DNA from: Tomocerus qinae
Lineage: Eukaryota > Arthropoda > Collembola > Entomobryomorpha > Tomoceridae
Direction of reading: 5' to 3'
Assembly (NCBI GenBank): GCA_020055645.1
Contig: CM034546.1
Location: 91,140,001-91,204,000, forward strand
DNA: 64,000 bases
The translations under genes and the position numbers were made by a program. The notes under the pieces were generated by a model. The model worked only from the letters and a program-made list of their open reading frames with translations. It had not been told where the DNA came from and made no database searches. Numbering within the stretch: position 1 is the stretch's first letter; each line of letters starts with the position of its first letter. Below are positions 1 to 12,672 of this stretch, piece after piece.

Positions 1-3000
1 ATTGGTAATCCACGAATTAACTAAAACAAAATATTATGTGTAAAAATACGCAAAGCACGAAAGCCATTTCAGTGGAAGTTATTGACAAACTAAATGGCCT
101 ACCTGTCTTTAAATTGAAATGAGGTAGGTTACGATATTTTGCAACTGGTTTAATAATATTTAGCTGTCAGAAATAATAGTTCAGTTTCGGAAATCGCGTG
201 TCCCAACTGACGAATGAAATGTTGTTTATGGTCAAGCAACACTTGTATGGCTGGAATGATAGTATTTGCATGGTGATGTGCAATTTCAGTGTAACGAAGA
301 AGGATACACGATGATGCAAAGGTGAATGTGAATGTGATTTAAAATGCAACCTTTATTTGTCACAATTCGCATAATATTTGGAATCACGCTAACTTTTTCT
401 GTATGCGCAAATGAAATGTTGTCCATTTCCAACATTCTCTTTTAGAAGTCTCAATACGAACGACTTACGTTTTTAGAATTTCATGCACGTAAAACATGCA
501 GTACAGTAATTCGTTGTTAAAAACATGTAAATAGGCACATCATGCCAACGTATATCTAATCGAATTCATTGATAATTAATTACTGAAACAACACTAAACA
601 AAATGCTAATATTTAAAGTAGCCGATTCAAGGAGTAAACTCTATAGAATGATTGACTGACAGCAATTTACATTTGGCACACATGTTAATTATGACTTTTT
701 GTTTCAATGCAAATACAATGGAATTATGTTCAAAACCGACGAGAGTAAGTATAATGTTAATGAAATTCAAACCATTAAAAGGGTAAGCAAGATTAGAGCA
801 ATTAAAACTTAATCGTAATAAAAGATAACTATTTATACGGTCATTGAATATGTTATAGAAGTATGCAATGTACTGCATTGCTTATACATGGAGCAAGACG
901 AATCAGATAATGAAAATTGTATTAAAAGTTGCCTTCTAGTAACAGTAACAATGCAACCTTCAGCCGTTAGAAGTATTACATACATTGTTGTGGTCACTGT
1001 AGGGCATTGTTGTATGTGAAGCAGGGCTCTGTCTGACTGAACTATTTTTCCACTTGTTTGAACTGCACAAAGATACTAGCACCGATTACTAGTACAGATT
1101 CTAATGATACAAATAGTACAAACAAGTAACTCAGCAGGCAAATCTGATTAATTTTTTTGTTTATCATTGTTTGCTTAGCAGATATTTCAGATTTTTAATT
1201 AAAGTTAAGTTACTTTAATATGCACAATGCAAAGTGCATCTTTATCTTACTAACAGGAATTCGTATTGATCGAGAAACTTTTAATTAGTTCGTGTGAACT
1301 GAGTGTTGTTCACACAGGGTAATCTCATAAAAATGAAGAAAAATTCACTAATGTTGAAACTCTGTTTTGAGAACGATTTACAGGATAGAAATGGAATAAA
1401 ATGACGATTTCTGCTGATATCTTTCTGACAGGCAACCTACAGTTATGGGAATAATTTTCTTCCGTTTCCATATTTTGTATGCCAATTGCATTCCTTTAAT
1501 GTAAAATGGCTTGCAATCTGACAGAAGCTCATGTGAGCAAAACTCATACACGACAGTGACAATTTGAATCATGAAAGCTTATTAGCAAATATTAAAATAC
1601 TGCAGAAAAGGTTTAATACAGAGAGTATTAATTTTATTTTATTGTTCTATATAGAAGTATTGACACAATTGCATTAAGTCACGCTGACGAACGAAGACGA
1701 ATAGGGTCAATTGCTGACCAATGAGGACGAATTAATTCGAGTTAAATGGAATGGAATTTATTGGACCAATGAGAACGAATACTTAGTGTAGGTAAGCTAT
1801 TTCTACATGAAGAAACTTAAAGATGAATAGCACAAATATTATAGACATTTATAAAAGAATATCATTACCATAATGATTATCATTGAGAAAAATGTTCATT
1901 GACTGTATTAGTCAAATCGGAATCAATGGTGGTTGGTAATATTTTGCTGAGGTGTCTACAATGTTACTCATCATGACAAATAAGCGATTTCATAAAAAGA
2001 AATCATTTAACAAATGATTAGGTTACTGAAGTTCATGAATGATGATTTGTTATTTCTATAATTGTGATGACCTAAATTCGTTACATTTAACTAAACATTT
2101 GTAATTATACATAACAGTACTATTGTCACTCAGTTAGTTAGCAATCTCCAATTTATTTACCAAACTTATTTCAAAATTTCATAGACGTCTTAGCGTTTTT
2201 AATAAAATGAGTCCATGTCATTCACTAATCACTAGTAACAGTAGACAAAGTGTCTAATAACAATGAGCAATAATTTCTCAAACCGTTCCATATCTCACAC
2301 TCTGTTTTCAACACAAAAATCACGTTAATTTCAATAGCAGCAACAATGTGAAGTGTAACCACTTTGTATGGAATCATTGATTAATCAGGGATTTTCGTAA
2401 ATAAACATTATCTAACAGGTCATTGCAATTGAAAACGCAAAGTTTCCCTCGTCTGCGTTCACTAAATGGGATATTTCCCTGTTATAATGTACACCATTAT
2501 GTAATGCAAGTTAAAAAAACTACCTATTTAATAAGGTACATGAACTTAGTTGTGGGATGTGTTGGCGTAGTTTTTGTTTGTTTCGTTTTTTATGTTAGTA
2601 GGTAAAGTTGAATGCAGTAGTAGACGTGTAGGCAGTAAATTATAACAGTTGTATCATATCTTGTTATGTCAAGTTGCTCTGAAACAGAATGACAGTATGC
2701 CCTGCTCCCAGTCGAGAAATATTCATGAATCAAAATACTGTGTGGGCAGTACCTAAATATTTACTTTTCAATTGGAGATACGTATCTATACTTTTGGTGC
2801 AGTTGTGTGAAGGCATATGCTAAATATGCATGCAGAATGATGCAAAGATGGTTTTGCTTGTTAACATGTTATGTTTTATCTGCAATTGTGGAAAGTAGAA
2901 CTGACGTGACTGAAAATGCCTCAAGTCAGTTCATTTATGCTTTGGCTCTTTCTGTGTTGCACTTCATTGGTTTGCAGTACATCAGTTATGAACTGCTACA

Positions 3001-3763
3001 TAAAATAAATTAAAGGAATTTTTAACAGAAACCAAGAATGTCATGTTATGCAATCGTTAGTCATTGTGTGGTAGTCAGTTTACAATTAAAACGTGATTTG
3101 GCACTACAGTGTTGAATTGAATTAGATTATGACTATGAGTTGTATATTTTGTATCAGATAACCAAAAAAGGGTTTCCTGATGTATTGTTAATCTCTTTAG
3201 TAAGATCTTAGTAGCTAACCATTAGAAAAACTACACGAAATAGATAAGTAGCGAAACTACAAGTAATTGGCATTTATTACAAAATTAGCATTTATTACTG
3301 AATACGTTGTTTGCTAAAGCTATTTAAACTTTAGTAAGTAAATGACTACAAGGCAGGCGATCTATTTGCTACATAAAACATAACAATAATGTACAATTCT
3401 CTTAAAAGGCATGTAAAACTACTAAAGATAAAACGGTATTTCCACATCCCTGCAAATAATGATTGGTACAACTTTTACAAGTATCCTTATATTATGCATA
3501 ATAAACAGAAAAACTTTATAAATCAAGTCAGGTTGCTGTGTTTTCAAACAAATTTCCATATCCCATCTCTTGTGTAGCCTAATGATACTGGTAAACAGAA
3601 GTGCAAGTGGAAAATGCAAGTTACAGTTAATTATGGGTTTAAACAAAACAAGGCGATTCACGCAGAAAATTTGATAAAGCGTAGCAAGGGCGTGTAAATA
3701 TACTTCTAGTATAATACTATGTGTAATGTGGCAGAGTTTCTACTTCGTACTAAAAAAGATTGT
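1..3763. other. Gene-free AT-rich stretch left of T1
   Basis: I see no supported gene here. Open frames are all under about 80 codons, rich in Ile, Phe, Tyr and Leu, and lack domain motifs or paired splice signals. The right end (about 3600-3763) should hold the 3' untranslated region of T1, which ends at 3764, but I found no clear AATAAA on the minus strand near the stop. No tRNA, rRNA or transposon ends were recognised. Confidence 0.6.
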
Positions 3764-5984
3764 TCATTCACTAGAACTTTTACTTTCGTTTGTCTCTTCA
3801 ATCTTTGCATCACTATTTTTCTGACTCTCATCTTCTCTCACTGGTTCTGCATGGCGTTTGTGATATCCTGAATTTGTTGTACTGTAGGAACTGTAACTCA
3901 TTTCAGGAGCATAAACACCTAAACTGCCGGGAGAAGAGTAAGACCCTTTAGTTGGCTGTTTTACCAAATTACCCGTGGGTATCGCTCCTCCAGAAGGAAC
4001 TCCATATTCACTATGTGGCGCATTAGCTGCGTATCTGATGAAGTACACCCTAAAAGAGAGAAAAATTGTATTCATAAATGCATGAATTTGATTTGGCATG
4101 ATTTGATTATCCACAAAAAACTTACTCTGGTGGAGATGGCTTTGTTGGTACTGGGCCTGAGATTTTCACTTCATGATTATTTTCTGGTGCCTTTGTCAGG
4201 ACATAGACTAGTGTCTTTTGAACCTAAAAATTCATGGTAAGGTTATAAGCACTGTATTCATTTATACTATAAGGTGGTATTGATAAAATTGCAAAGACAT
4301 ACCGCAGGGGGTGGTAACTGAATCTCGGTTCGCACTGGAGCTTGAGGAGTTGGTGCTCGGACAAATATAATTTGGTAATGCTGGAGATTAAGAAATAAAA
4401 TAGATTAAATAATTGACATTTAGCATGCATTAGCACATTTAAAATACCTTTTCTGGTTGCTGATTTATGGGTTGCAAAAGCCGCACTTTCGGGGAGTAGG
4501 CCTCTTGTGGAGCTGTATGCACATATATATGTTTATGTTCTTTTGGCACTTCTGGAACGCCATAAACTTGCCGAATTTCTTCGGGTGGGCCATAACTTTC
4601 AATAGGCTGCTCGGAAATCAAAGACTGAGATATTCTCAATATACTATCATCTGGATTTGGAGCATTGTAGTACGTATCTGTCATTTTCGCTGTAGGAATG
4701 TAGGTCTCGACGACCGCCGGAGGAGTATAGCCGGGTGGGCCGTAACCAGCTCCAAGAGACTTAAATTTTGCGAGCGAGGGAGCTCCATATTCGGAGGATA
4801 TCTTTACCGGAGCTCCATATTCGGAGGATATCTTTACCGGAGCTCCATATTCGGAGGATATCTGTGTCGGTGCTCCATATTCGGAGGATATCTGTGTCGG
4901 TGCTCCATAATCGGAGGATATTTTTACAGGGGCTCCATAACCGGAGGAAATTTTTACGGGGGCTCCATAATCGGAGGAAATTTTTACAGGGGCTCCATAA
5001 TCGGAGGAAATTTTTACAGGGGCTCCATAATCGGAGGATATTTTTGCAGGGGCTCCATAATCAGAGGATATCTGTTGTGGTGCTCCATAATCAGAGGATA
5101 ACTGTTGCGGTGCTCCATAATCAGAGGATATCTTTCCAGGAGCTCCGTATGAGCCACTTACTTCTTTTAAAACAGTTACTGGCTGCGTTGTAAATAGTTG
5201 GTTCCGGACAACTTTTGCTACAGGATTTGGAGCATCATATGTTTGTTCAAGATTTACCACAGGTGCAGCATTATCATAAGCGTCAGCAACTTGATTATTT
5301 TCCGGGATATTCTCTCTCAGTCTGACAATGGCTGGCTGTGTGTTGTATGATTCAACCGGAGCAGTATACGTTGTTTGAGATACGACAGGTGCTACTTTGA
5401 CTACCTGAGATACTGGTGCAGCATAAGTCGTTTGCTGTACAGGAGCAGCGATATACTGGGAAAATTGCTGAACTTGAGCAGGAATGTTAACAACAGTAGG
5501 AGTATCGGATTGACTGATATAATTTTGTTGGGAGAGAATTTGCGTCGGAGGGGCTACATATGCTTGCGATTGTAGAGGAACTGTAAAATACATTAACAAA
5601 TTAAACTTTATAGGTAACAGCTTTTAAATTCAAACGGTATTGCAAAAACAACTTCATCAATTTAATTTCTGTTTACCAGTGTAAGTTTGTTGTACTGGAG
5701 AATAATAAAGTTGCTGCGGCTGCTGATATACTACTTGTTGCTGTTGTTGAACAGGAGCAGTATAAATGTACTGAGGCGAAGCCCCACCGTCAGATTCCAT
5801 TGCGATTTGGTCAAAATATTGCCCTGAGGCAAGCATCATTGTCGATGCTAAAATCTATTACATTAAAAATTTTATCATAATGAATTGGGGAAGTCAGTTG
5901 AGATGAATAACAAAATACATTAAAAATATGGTAATAAGAATAAGCGGATATTAACAGGGCTTTACTCACCAGTGCAATCTTCAT
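3764..5984 (-). CDS. T1: Tweedle/DUF243 cuticle protein with YGAP decapeptide repeats
   Basis: Six coding exons (minus): 5984-5970, 5854-5677, 5580-4448, 4380-4303, 4223-4126 and 4049-3764, giving 595 residues; all introns are GT-AG. Exon 1 encodes only MKIAL, and exon 2 completes the signal peptide (cleavage likely near ASGQ). A Gln/Tyr-rich region follows. Residues about 206-334 are a tandem array of a ten-residue unit of the form SS(D/E)YGAPxxI. The DUF243 (Tweedle) domain covers about 415-507: the YVHTAP block, the HYQIIFVRAP block, LPPP, KTLVYVL, then KPSPPEVYFIRY. An acidic, serine-rich tail ends ESKSSSE. Tweedle proteins are secreted, chitin-associated cuticle components; the YGAP repeats are probably an extensible or cross-linked segment, which is inference. 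A TATA-like box lies about 180 bp upstream of the ATG. The family call is firm; the exact orthologue is not. Confidence 0.93.
4775..5155 (-). repeat. 30-bp tandem repeat array coding the YGAP decapeptides of T1
   Basis: About thirteen 30-bp units lie in frame in exon 3 of T1. Each encodes SS(D/E/G)YGAP followed by a three-residue linker (VKI, TQI, QQI, QQL, AKI or GKI). Neighbouring units are almost identical at DNA level and fall into sub-blocks with a shared linker and shared third-base choices, for example three VKI units in a row and two TQI units in a row. This points to recent unit-by-unit duplication or unequal exchange. The high identity opens long frames on the opposite strand that are not genes. 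Confidence 0.95.
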
Positions 5985-6143
5985 GGTATTATGAAATAAT
6001 GCGTTTGCACAATAGAGTTTCACAACAATGTCACAGAGCTAAGAAGTCATTTAAAATAGACTTTTCTTAACTGTTTAGTGCTATTTCGCTTCAGTTGCAC
6101 CTTTTTTAAAAAGTAAACAGCAAGTCTAAATAAACTTTGAAGA

Positions 6144-6174
6144 AGTGTCAGTTGCTCGAATTTCGCTTTTTATA
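6144..6174 (-). promoter_or_regulatory. T1 core promoter (TATA box)
   Basis: On the minus strand TATAAAAAG lies at 6174-6166, about 180 bp upstream of the T1 start codon at 5984. A start of transcription about 30 bp downstream (near 6145, in CAACTGACAC) would give a 5' leader of about 160 nt. This is sequence-based only; the same layout recurs in the other five Tweedle genes. Confidence 0.6.
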
Positions 6175-6179
6175 TGATC

Positions 6180-9100
6180 TACTTACTTATGTGAAAATAA
6201 TTGTTTCGTCTCGATCTGTAAAGATGAACAATGTGAGCGAGGAGATCATTGACGCTGGACGAGCTACTGTGTACTAGAGAGAAACAAGAGCAGATTCTTC
6301 CTTTAATATTACATCACCACTAACTAACTAACAATAATGTTTTTGATCTCATTGAGAGTATTGGTAATTGTTCTGAGCTAAAATTGTTTGGGGATGAGGG
6401 ATGTAGGATTGTTGTTTGGAAATGTATTGTTATCTGTCGTTGAATGACCAGCCTCTCAAATCTGTAACTGTAACAGTACCTGAATTGAATACTCAGTACA
6501 AAATCGAGAGTATTGGCACCAAAGGATTGTGTAGCATAGAATTCAACGAATGTGTTTTCAAAGACTGCTGGGACATTACATCACAAATACTTAATGCATA
6601 CTTTATCTGTAGGTACTTAGCGTTAGGTGGGGCAGGCAAAGAAATTAAGGTGTCTCTGCTTGCTTCCTCTTTCAACTTCCTTTCCTTCCTAATAATGTAA
6701 ACCTTATCAATGAATGTATTGAGAACGAAAGGAATGGACACCATTTTCTGCATATTTTCTGCCATGAGTGATCATTTTCTGTAATCAGTAATCTATAACA
6801 TATTTAATTTGCACGTGTGCGTGCTTTTGTCTTATACTTATAACTTCGTTGGGTTTACATATCGTTAGACTCCCCTGGTTTGATCTACTAGTGTATAGTA
6901 ATAATTACTGCACAGGATATACAGTATTTTGTGCAGTCCCTTCTCGTAGGTATCCTTTATTGCATTTGCCGACGACTGTGAGATAAACACAATGATCGTG
7001 TAGAAGCGTCTTGTAAGAATCATGTCAAATCAGTTCCTGTCTTCTGTTTATATGTATTACAATGCACTATGCCATAATTCTCAGAAACAAGTTCAGATCA
7101 AATGGAGGAACTGGTTCCTATCCTGTCTGAGAATTGTATCCCCTCTACATGGGCGACATCATATCATTGAGTCAAGTCAATATTGCATAACAGGTCATCA
7201 TAAAATTGTAGTAGTTCTACAGCACAAAATTGCACAATAAGTATGTTCAGACATTCAGTTTTTGCTAATCATATTTATGTAGAGCAAATAATATTTAAGT
7301 AGAGTAAAATCAGTGCGTATGCCTTATAAGGTTACTGAACGATAATTAAATCTGATTGAATTCCTTCCTGTCCGAAACAGGTGTCAATCTGTACTTCTGT
7401 TTACAGCATCTATACAGAAGTTTGTCTATAGCTAATAGATGTATATGCATGTACTCCTTGTTTGTACTACTAGCAGTAGACACAGTTAGTTGGTCCCGGG
7501 CCAAATTGAATTGTCATGTGTACTCGTTGTCAGTTGTCGATATTTTGTTGGCAGCTAGCAGTGTGTGATGTGTATCTGTCGGGTGTTAATTAATTTAAGT
7601 TGAATTAGAGCAAAATCATTAGCAATTAAATTGCTAATGAATTCACGTCACACTAAACATAATACAATTTTATTTTATTACGAAGAAATGTGATTGTAGG
7701 TTCAATCCAAACTTGTTTGTTAGTGGGTACATTTTCCAATTTTATTCCAATCAAAATTTTGAATTTCATTGTATGTAGAGAAGGAATATGGTGCTATTAG
7801 ATAGTAATTATCTGGTTCGCTATCTTTATTATTTCATTGACCTTTGCATTGTGTAGGATCATCCCATTGAGTATTAAATCAAGTTTTGTTTCTTCTTTAC
7901 ACTTAACTACTATATTTAATTTATGATGTGTATTAAATGAACTGTTGCAAGCTGCAATAGGCTTAATTGATTTCAATATCATTCTCTACTTAGTTAATGG
8001 GGATTAGATTGTGTATAAATTGTACCTCACAAGCACGCACTAGGCGTACTTAGTTGAAATCGTTTCGTTTAATGAGTGATAATCTGATAATACTGCAATC
8101 TAAATGTGAATCGAGTACTTTCATGAAAAAATAATAATAATAATGGTATGTGTGCATCATAAAGTGAGCTGATAAAGTCATAGACATTAATAACGACCAA
8201 TGCAGGCAGTAACGTGTAGTTCACAACTTTTTACGACTTCTCGTCTTCCCTGAACATCAAAAACGGGTTTAAGCTGTGAATCTTACTATGCGTAGATAAG
8301 TTCCACTTTTCCTTTTAGTTTCACTCTTTGACCCATATTGACATTTTTATCGTCAGTGAATTATTATAAGCTGAAGTCTGTAAGTCTATCAACCATTCAT
8401 CCTTTTTGTTGTCAACGAGCTCAACTATACGTGGTATATAAGTGCTTTGCTATAAATCATTCCTATCTGTATAAAAGTGATTTTCAATGTTTATTTCAAT
8501 GTTCTTCGTCCTCGCCATATTTTTGCTCTTGAATTGTGTAGGGAAGTAGTCGTAACCATTTAATAATAGCCATTTTCTATTTTGCCTTCTCAATTTACCC
8601 AAACAATGGGAAACGGTTAGTGAAGAAGATTTTATTTAAATACACTATGATAAAACTGAACCAAGTTTGTTCAAAGTAAATAGAATTGTGATGGCGAATA
8701 ATTGGAATGAAAATAGGTAAATTACTAAGATTTTTGTTTAAGATAAAAAAATTTAATGTCACTGGTTTTCATGTAGTTGGTGTTTAGTGTCTGTGGTCTT
8801 GTCTGTTGACATTAAGAAGGGAAAAGGTGTAGATGTGGTAATTAACATATTAATAGATCACATGCTGTTTTCCTGTAAAATCATTTGACCATGTTTGGTG
8901 TTATATTATGAAAGATGTATTCCATAGCTTAATCTCTCTGGTCATTTGTAATTCACTTCAGCTTGATATATAGAGACATACTATATTGTTTGAATAAGAT
9001 GTGAATGCTCTGCCCTGGAGACAAAGTAATTACTAAGAAAGAATTGCAAGTGTATATGTAAATCTGTGTAAACTACAGACAGCTTAAGAAAAGACTTCAC

Positions 9101-12100
9101 GATTTCCAGCTTAGGAATAGTCAGTCTATAGATCAAGATTAGGAGAAAACTCGTAGACAGTATTCTGTGACACTACAACGAGACATACAATAGGAACATG
9201 AGAGCGGCTTACGTTGCTAAATCCATGTAACAATAGATGCATAATGCGATTTAAAGTAATTCACCACTACAAAGAAATACAATAAAAGTTACACTGACCG
9301 GAGCCCCCAATAAAACTAATCTGTAGAAGATAAGCTGACTTAATGAACTGAGAGAAAATCCGCCCCAGTCAACCTGGAATACACAATTAATCTAAAAAGA
9401 TTAAACGAAATTGCATTAATTGTTCTTATGTGAGACTTTATGCTAATTGACAGTCGAATGGGGCATTTCTAATGAGCACAAACACTGTCAAACAAAAGGT
9501 AAACAGGAACTACTGTTCTTTCCCATACTTAGAGTCAGTATTGCATGCATGGATATGATAAAGGAAATTAATAGTATTACAACATAATTTGTTGCGGTAT
9601 TACTTATTCCTTCCAATCCTCATTTTCATGTCTACAGCAGCTACTGTACCGCAATCAGCCACCACTTATTATTACAATTTTGTATCATCATTCCTTCGTG
9701 TAAACACTAATTTAAGATAAGTTTGTTTACAGCTAGACAAATGCATTGTGCTCTACTTTTTCCTATTTTAATAATAGAGACCGTGTGTAATTGTGTCATG
9801 TCCGTGTCATGTCTTGCAAATACACGACAGAGAAAAGCAAGGAACTAACTATTTAAAACGTAGAATAAGTGAAGAAATCGTTGATTGAATTGCAATGCAA
9901 TTCTATGTAATGAAATGCAACAGCCGATATCTTTCAATTTATCAGTAACTAACCACCTTCCTTCCTATATTGTGTTGTTACCGCACCCGGCGTGACAAAA
10001 CAAGTTGATTCACCTGTCTTGAACTGCACTGTGAAATCTATAAACGTTTTTCCTTTGGCACAACTGCACTTTACGAAAACTAGCTCTAATAAAGCAAGAA
10101 AAGCTATCTTTGACTACTAAATATGAATATTCGTAACTTGAATGCACGTCATGCCTGCCTGTGGTCAGTTCATTATTCTTCAGGCGTTCTATTATACACG
10201 ATCATTAGATTTTGCTGCTGATTTCTTTTCAGAACAACATCAATTACCGTTCTGTACTTGCAGCTTTGAATATAAAGTTATTAGTAACAGCTTATATTTT
10301 TAATATGTACACTTCACCTCCAGGCTTCGTCCGCGTCATGAAAGAAAACCATTTATCTGATGCTATCTGGCTTTTGAAAATTAAGATTCCAATTTTGTGT
10401 CGTAAAATAAATGTTAATAAGTTGTTTCATACTTGCTAAATTGTAAATACTACTATTACAAGGTGTATCAAATGATGCTTCAATAATTTTTCATCCATTT
10501 CCGTTTGTACTAAGCATTGGTCATATACTTATCTGAGAAATTTTTCTAATCTCAAATCAGTGTACTTACTATTGGAATACTATAGGAACTTCGGCTTCGG
10601 CATAACTACTAATAATCATTAGTCATTGTTTAGCAGTTAAGTATATGCTCTATGAAACGAAAATATAAATGAGGAATAGACATTGATAAAAAACGTGAGT
10701 GCAAATGTTGGTACTCACGGCATGTCATTCCGTGTAGGACGGTAACACTATCCCGAGGCTGACAAATAACGGATGTAATGTGATAGATGAAAAATCACTT
10801 TCCAACTCATAAATTGAGCTAAATTAAACTGCAAAGTATAATAGTTGGACAGATGCTACAATTAAGTTGGTATATAGTCATAGTCTACCGTTGGTGTATA
10901 TCATCGTTAATGATTGAACGGAGACCTGCTTTATGCACTTGCTTATGTACAAGGATAACTGCGAATAGATGTAAGCTACTTACTTGACTTGTTGTTGGTA
11001 TAGGATGAGAAAATCATGTAGTTTAGTGTAAGTAGGTAGATATTATATTGCATACGTGTGTCCGTTGAGGCTGTGTGTAAATGAGTATGTCTCTGTCGCA
11101 TGCAAACCCAAGAAGAACGACTTTTATTGAAAAAGACACGGAAGTTGGCTAAATGAACTGAAGTAAATGGGCTGAACTCTTATGATCCTTTGGTTTGGTT
11201 CATTTAGCAATTTACACATTGTGGATTGGTAGGGCTACATCCTCTATTCTATAGCTTGTTAAGGGATATTGTTCAGCAGTAGTCGTCTGGTATGGTCAGT
11301 AGTAGTGAGTGAGTGAGTACATGGCTATCTATCTCCCTCTCTCAGTAAGTGTGCTTGTACAAGTTGCTAAATCTATTTCTTTGAATAATGTTCTCAGAGC
11401 TGTGTGACAAGAAATCTTCCGCGTTGATCGCTAATCTCCTTATTAGTTACAAAAAGGAATGTATATTGTTGCATTGCATTACCATAAACGTAATAAAAGG
11501 ATTTTATTACGCGATTTATTTACTATTTAGCCTTTAGCCTATTTATTTCCACTATTTACTTTTCACTACCTTCCTTTTATTGCACATGCTATCACTATAT
11601 GCAGATGCGCTACATAAATATTGCTATGCAGCGTTTATTAGCTTACATTAAACGATGTACTTTGCATTACTCACACTTTCGTTTAACACTGTTATGTTCA
11701 CTTAAATGCTGAGCGTGTTTGTATTAAATTACAATAAAATTGCTACATCGTTGTAACAAATACTATTATTCTTTTTGTAATGCAACGACAACTTTGTAGC
11801 TGCTTAGCTGAAAATATGAAAATTACAAACAATTGTCCTTATTTACGAACCGAGACACTATCATTACAGGATGTATTCATTTACTTACTTTTATTTAAGT
11901 AGAGTCAACATTACAGATTTAAATTAAATAGCTAATTTTGTCTATCACACAAATTCCTTACAGCAAATGAAAAGTTTTCTATACAAAATTTACGAATTTT
12001 TATAATGTTTAAAGCCAATTCGAATCAAGATACACACATTCATTAGAGTACATCATTTCACATTGCCTTGCATTGCAAATACATTACACAAGTGAAATAC

Positions 12101-12672
12101 AAAAGAATTACAAGTGATACACGAATTATTAATACAAAACTATGTAACTTCTATCAAAAATAAATCAATTGTACAAACACAAATTCAATACACAACTCTG
12201 GACGAATTAAATCTGTCTACTTTTTATTGTAACTTGTTGGAGTTTCTTAAGACTAGGTTTACTAGGTGAGTAGTACAATACAAGGCATTGACATTGACTG
12301 TGAGTCGAGTAAATAAAGTAAATGACAATGACAATACAACAAAAGCACATAGAGGCTTCTTCAAAGATACAATACACTATTGTGAGCTGGATACAATAAC
12401 ATAGTGTTTGGGTAATAGTGCATCCAAGCTATTTGATGGCATTTAATAAAGAAATATAATTAAAAACATGTCAGTTTGCATTGTATCTTTTGTATATAAC
12501 CAAATTCCTCACCAGATTGCTGAATCATACAACAGCAGCTTTCCACTATATCTCTACCGCATAACTAATACATGAGACAAGACTTTCTTGTAAAAATATA
12601 TACCATTTGATTGATTATTTACTTATATTTGCATTACACATTAATTAAGGAACTGAACTGACATAAGGTGAA
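6180..12672. other. 6.5-kb stretch with no supported gene
   Basis: The stretch lies between T1 and T2 and is AT-rich throughout. The longest open frames (6416-6700 plus, 94 codons; 10212-10439 plus, 75 codons) have random-looking composition and no domain or splice partner. The last few hundred bases before 12673 should include the T2 3' untranslated region. Nothing else recognised. Confidence 0.55.

Noticed and set aside
4775-5155. Direct repeats of about 30 bp that might suggest a CRISPR array
   Set aside because: The units are contiguous with no spacers, are in frame inside an exon, and the genome is eukaryotic.
4457-5193. Long plus-strand open frames (214 and 141 codons) opposite T1
   Set aside because: They are antisense shadows of the 30-bp repeat array; their repeats mirror the YGAP units and they have no start context, splice or domain support.
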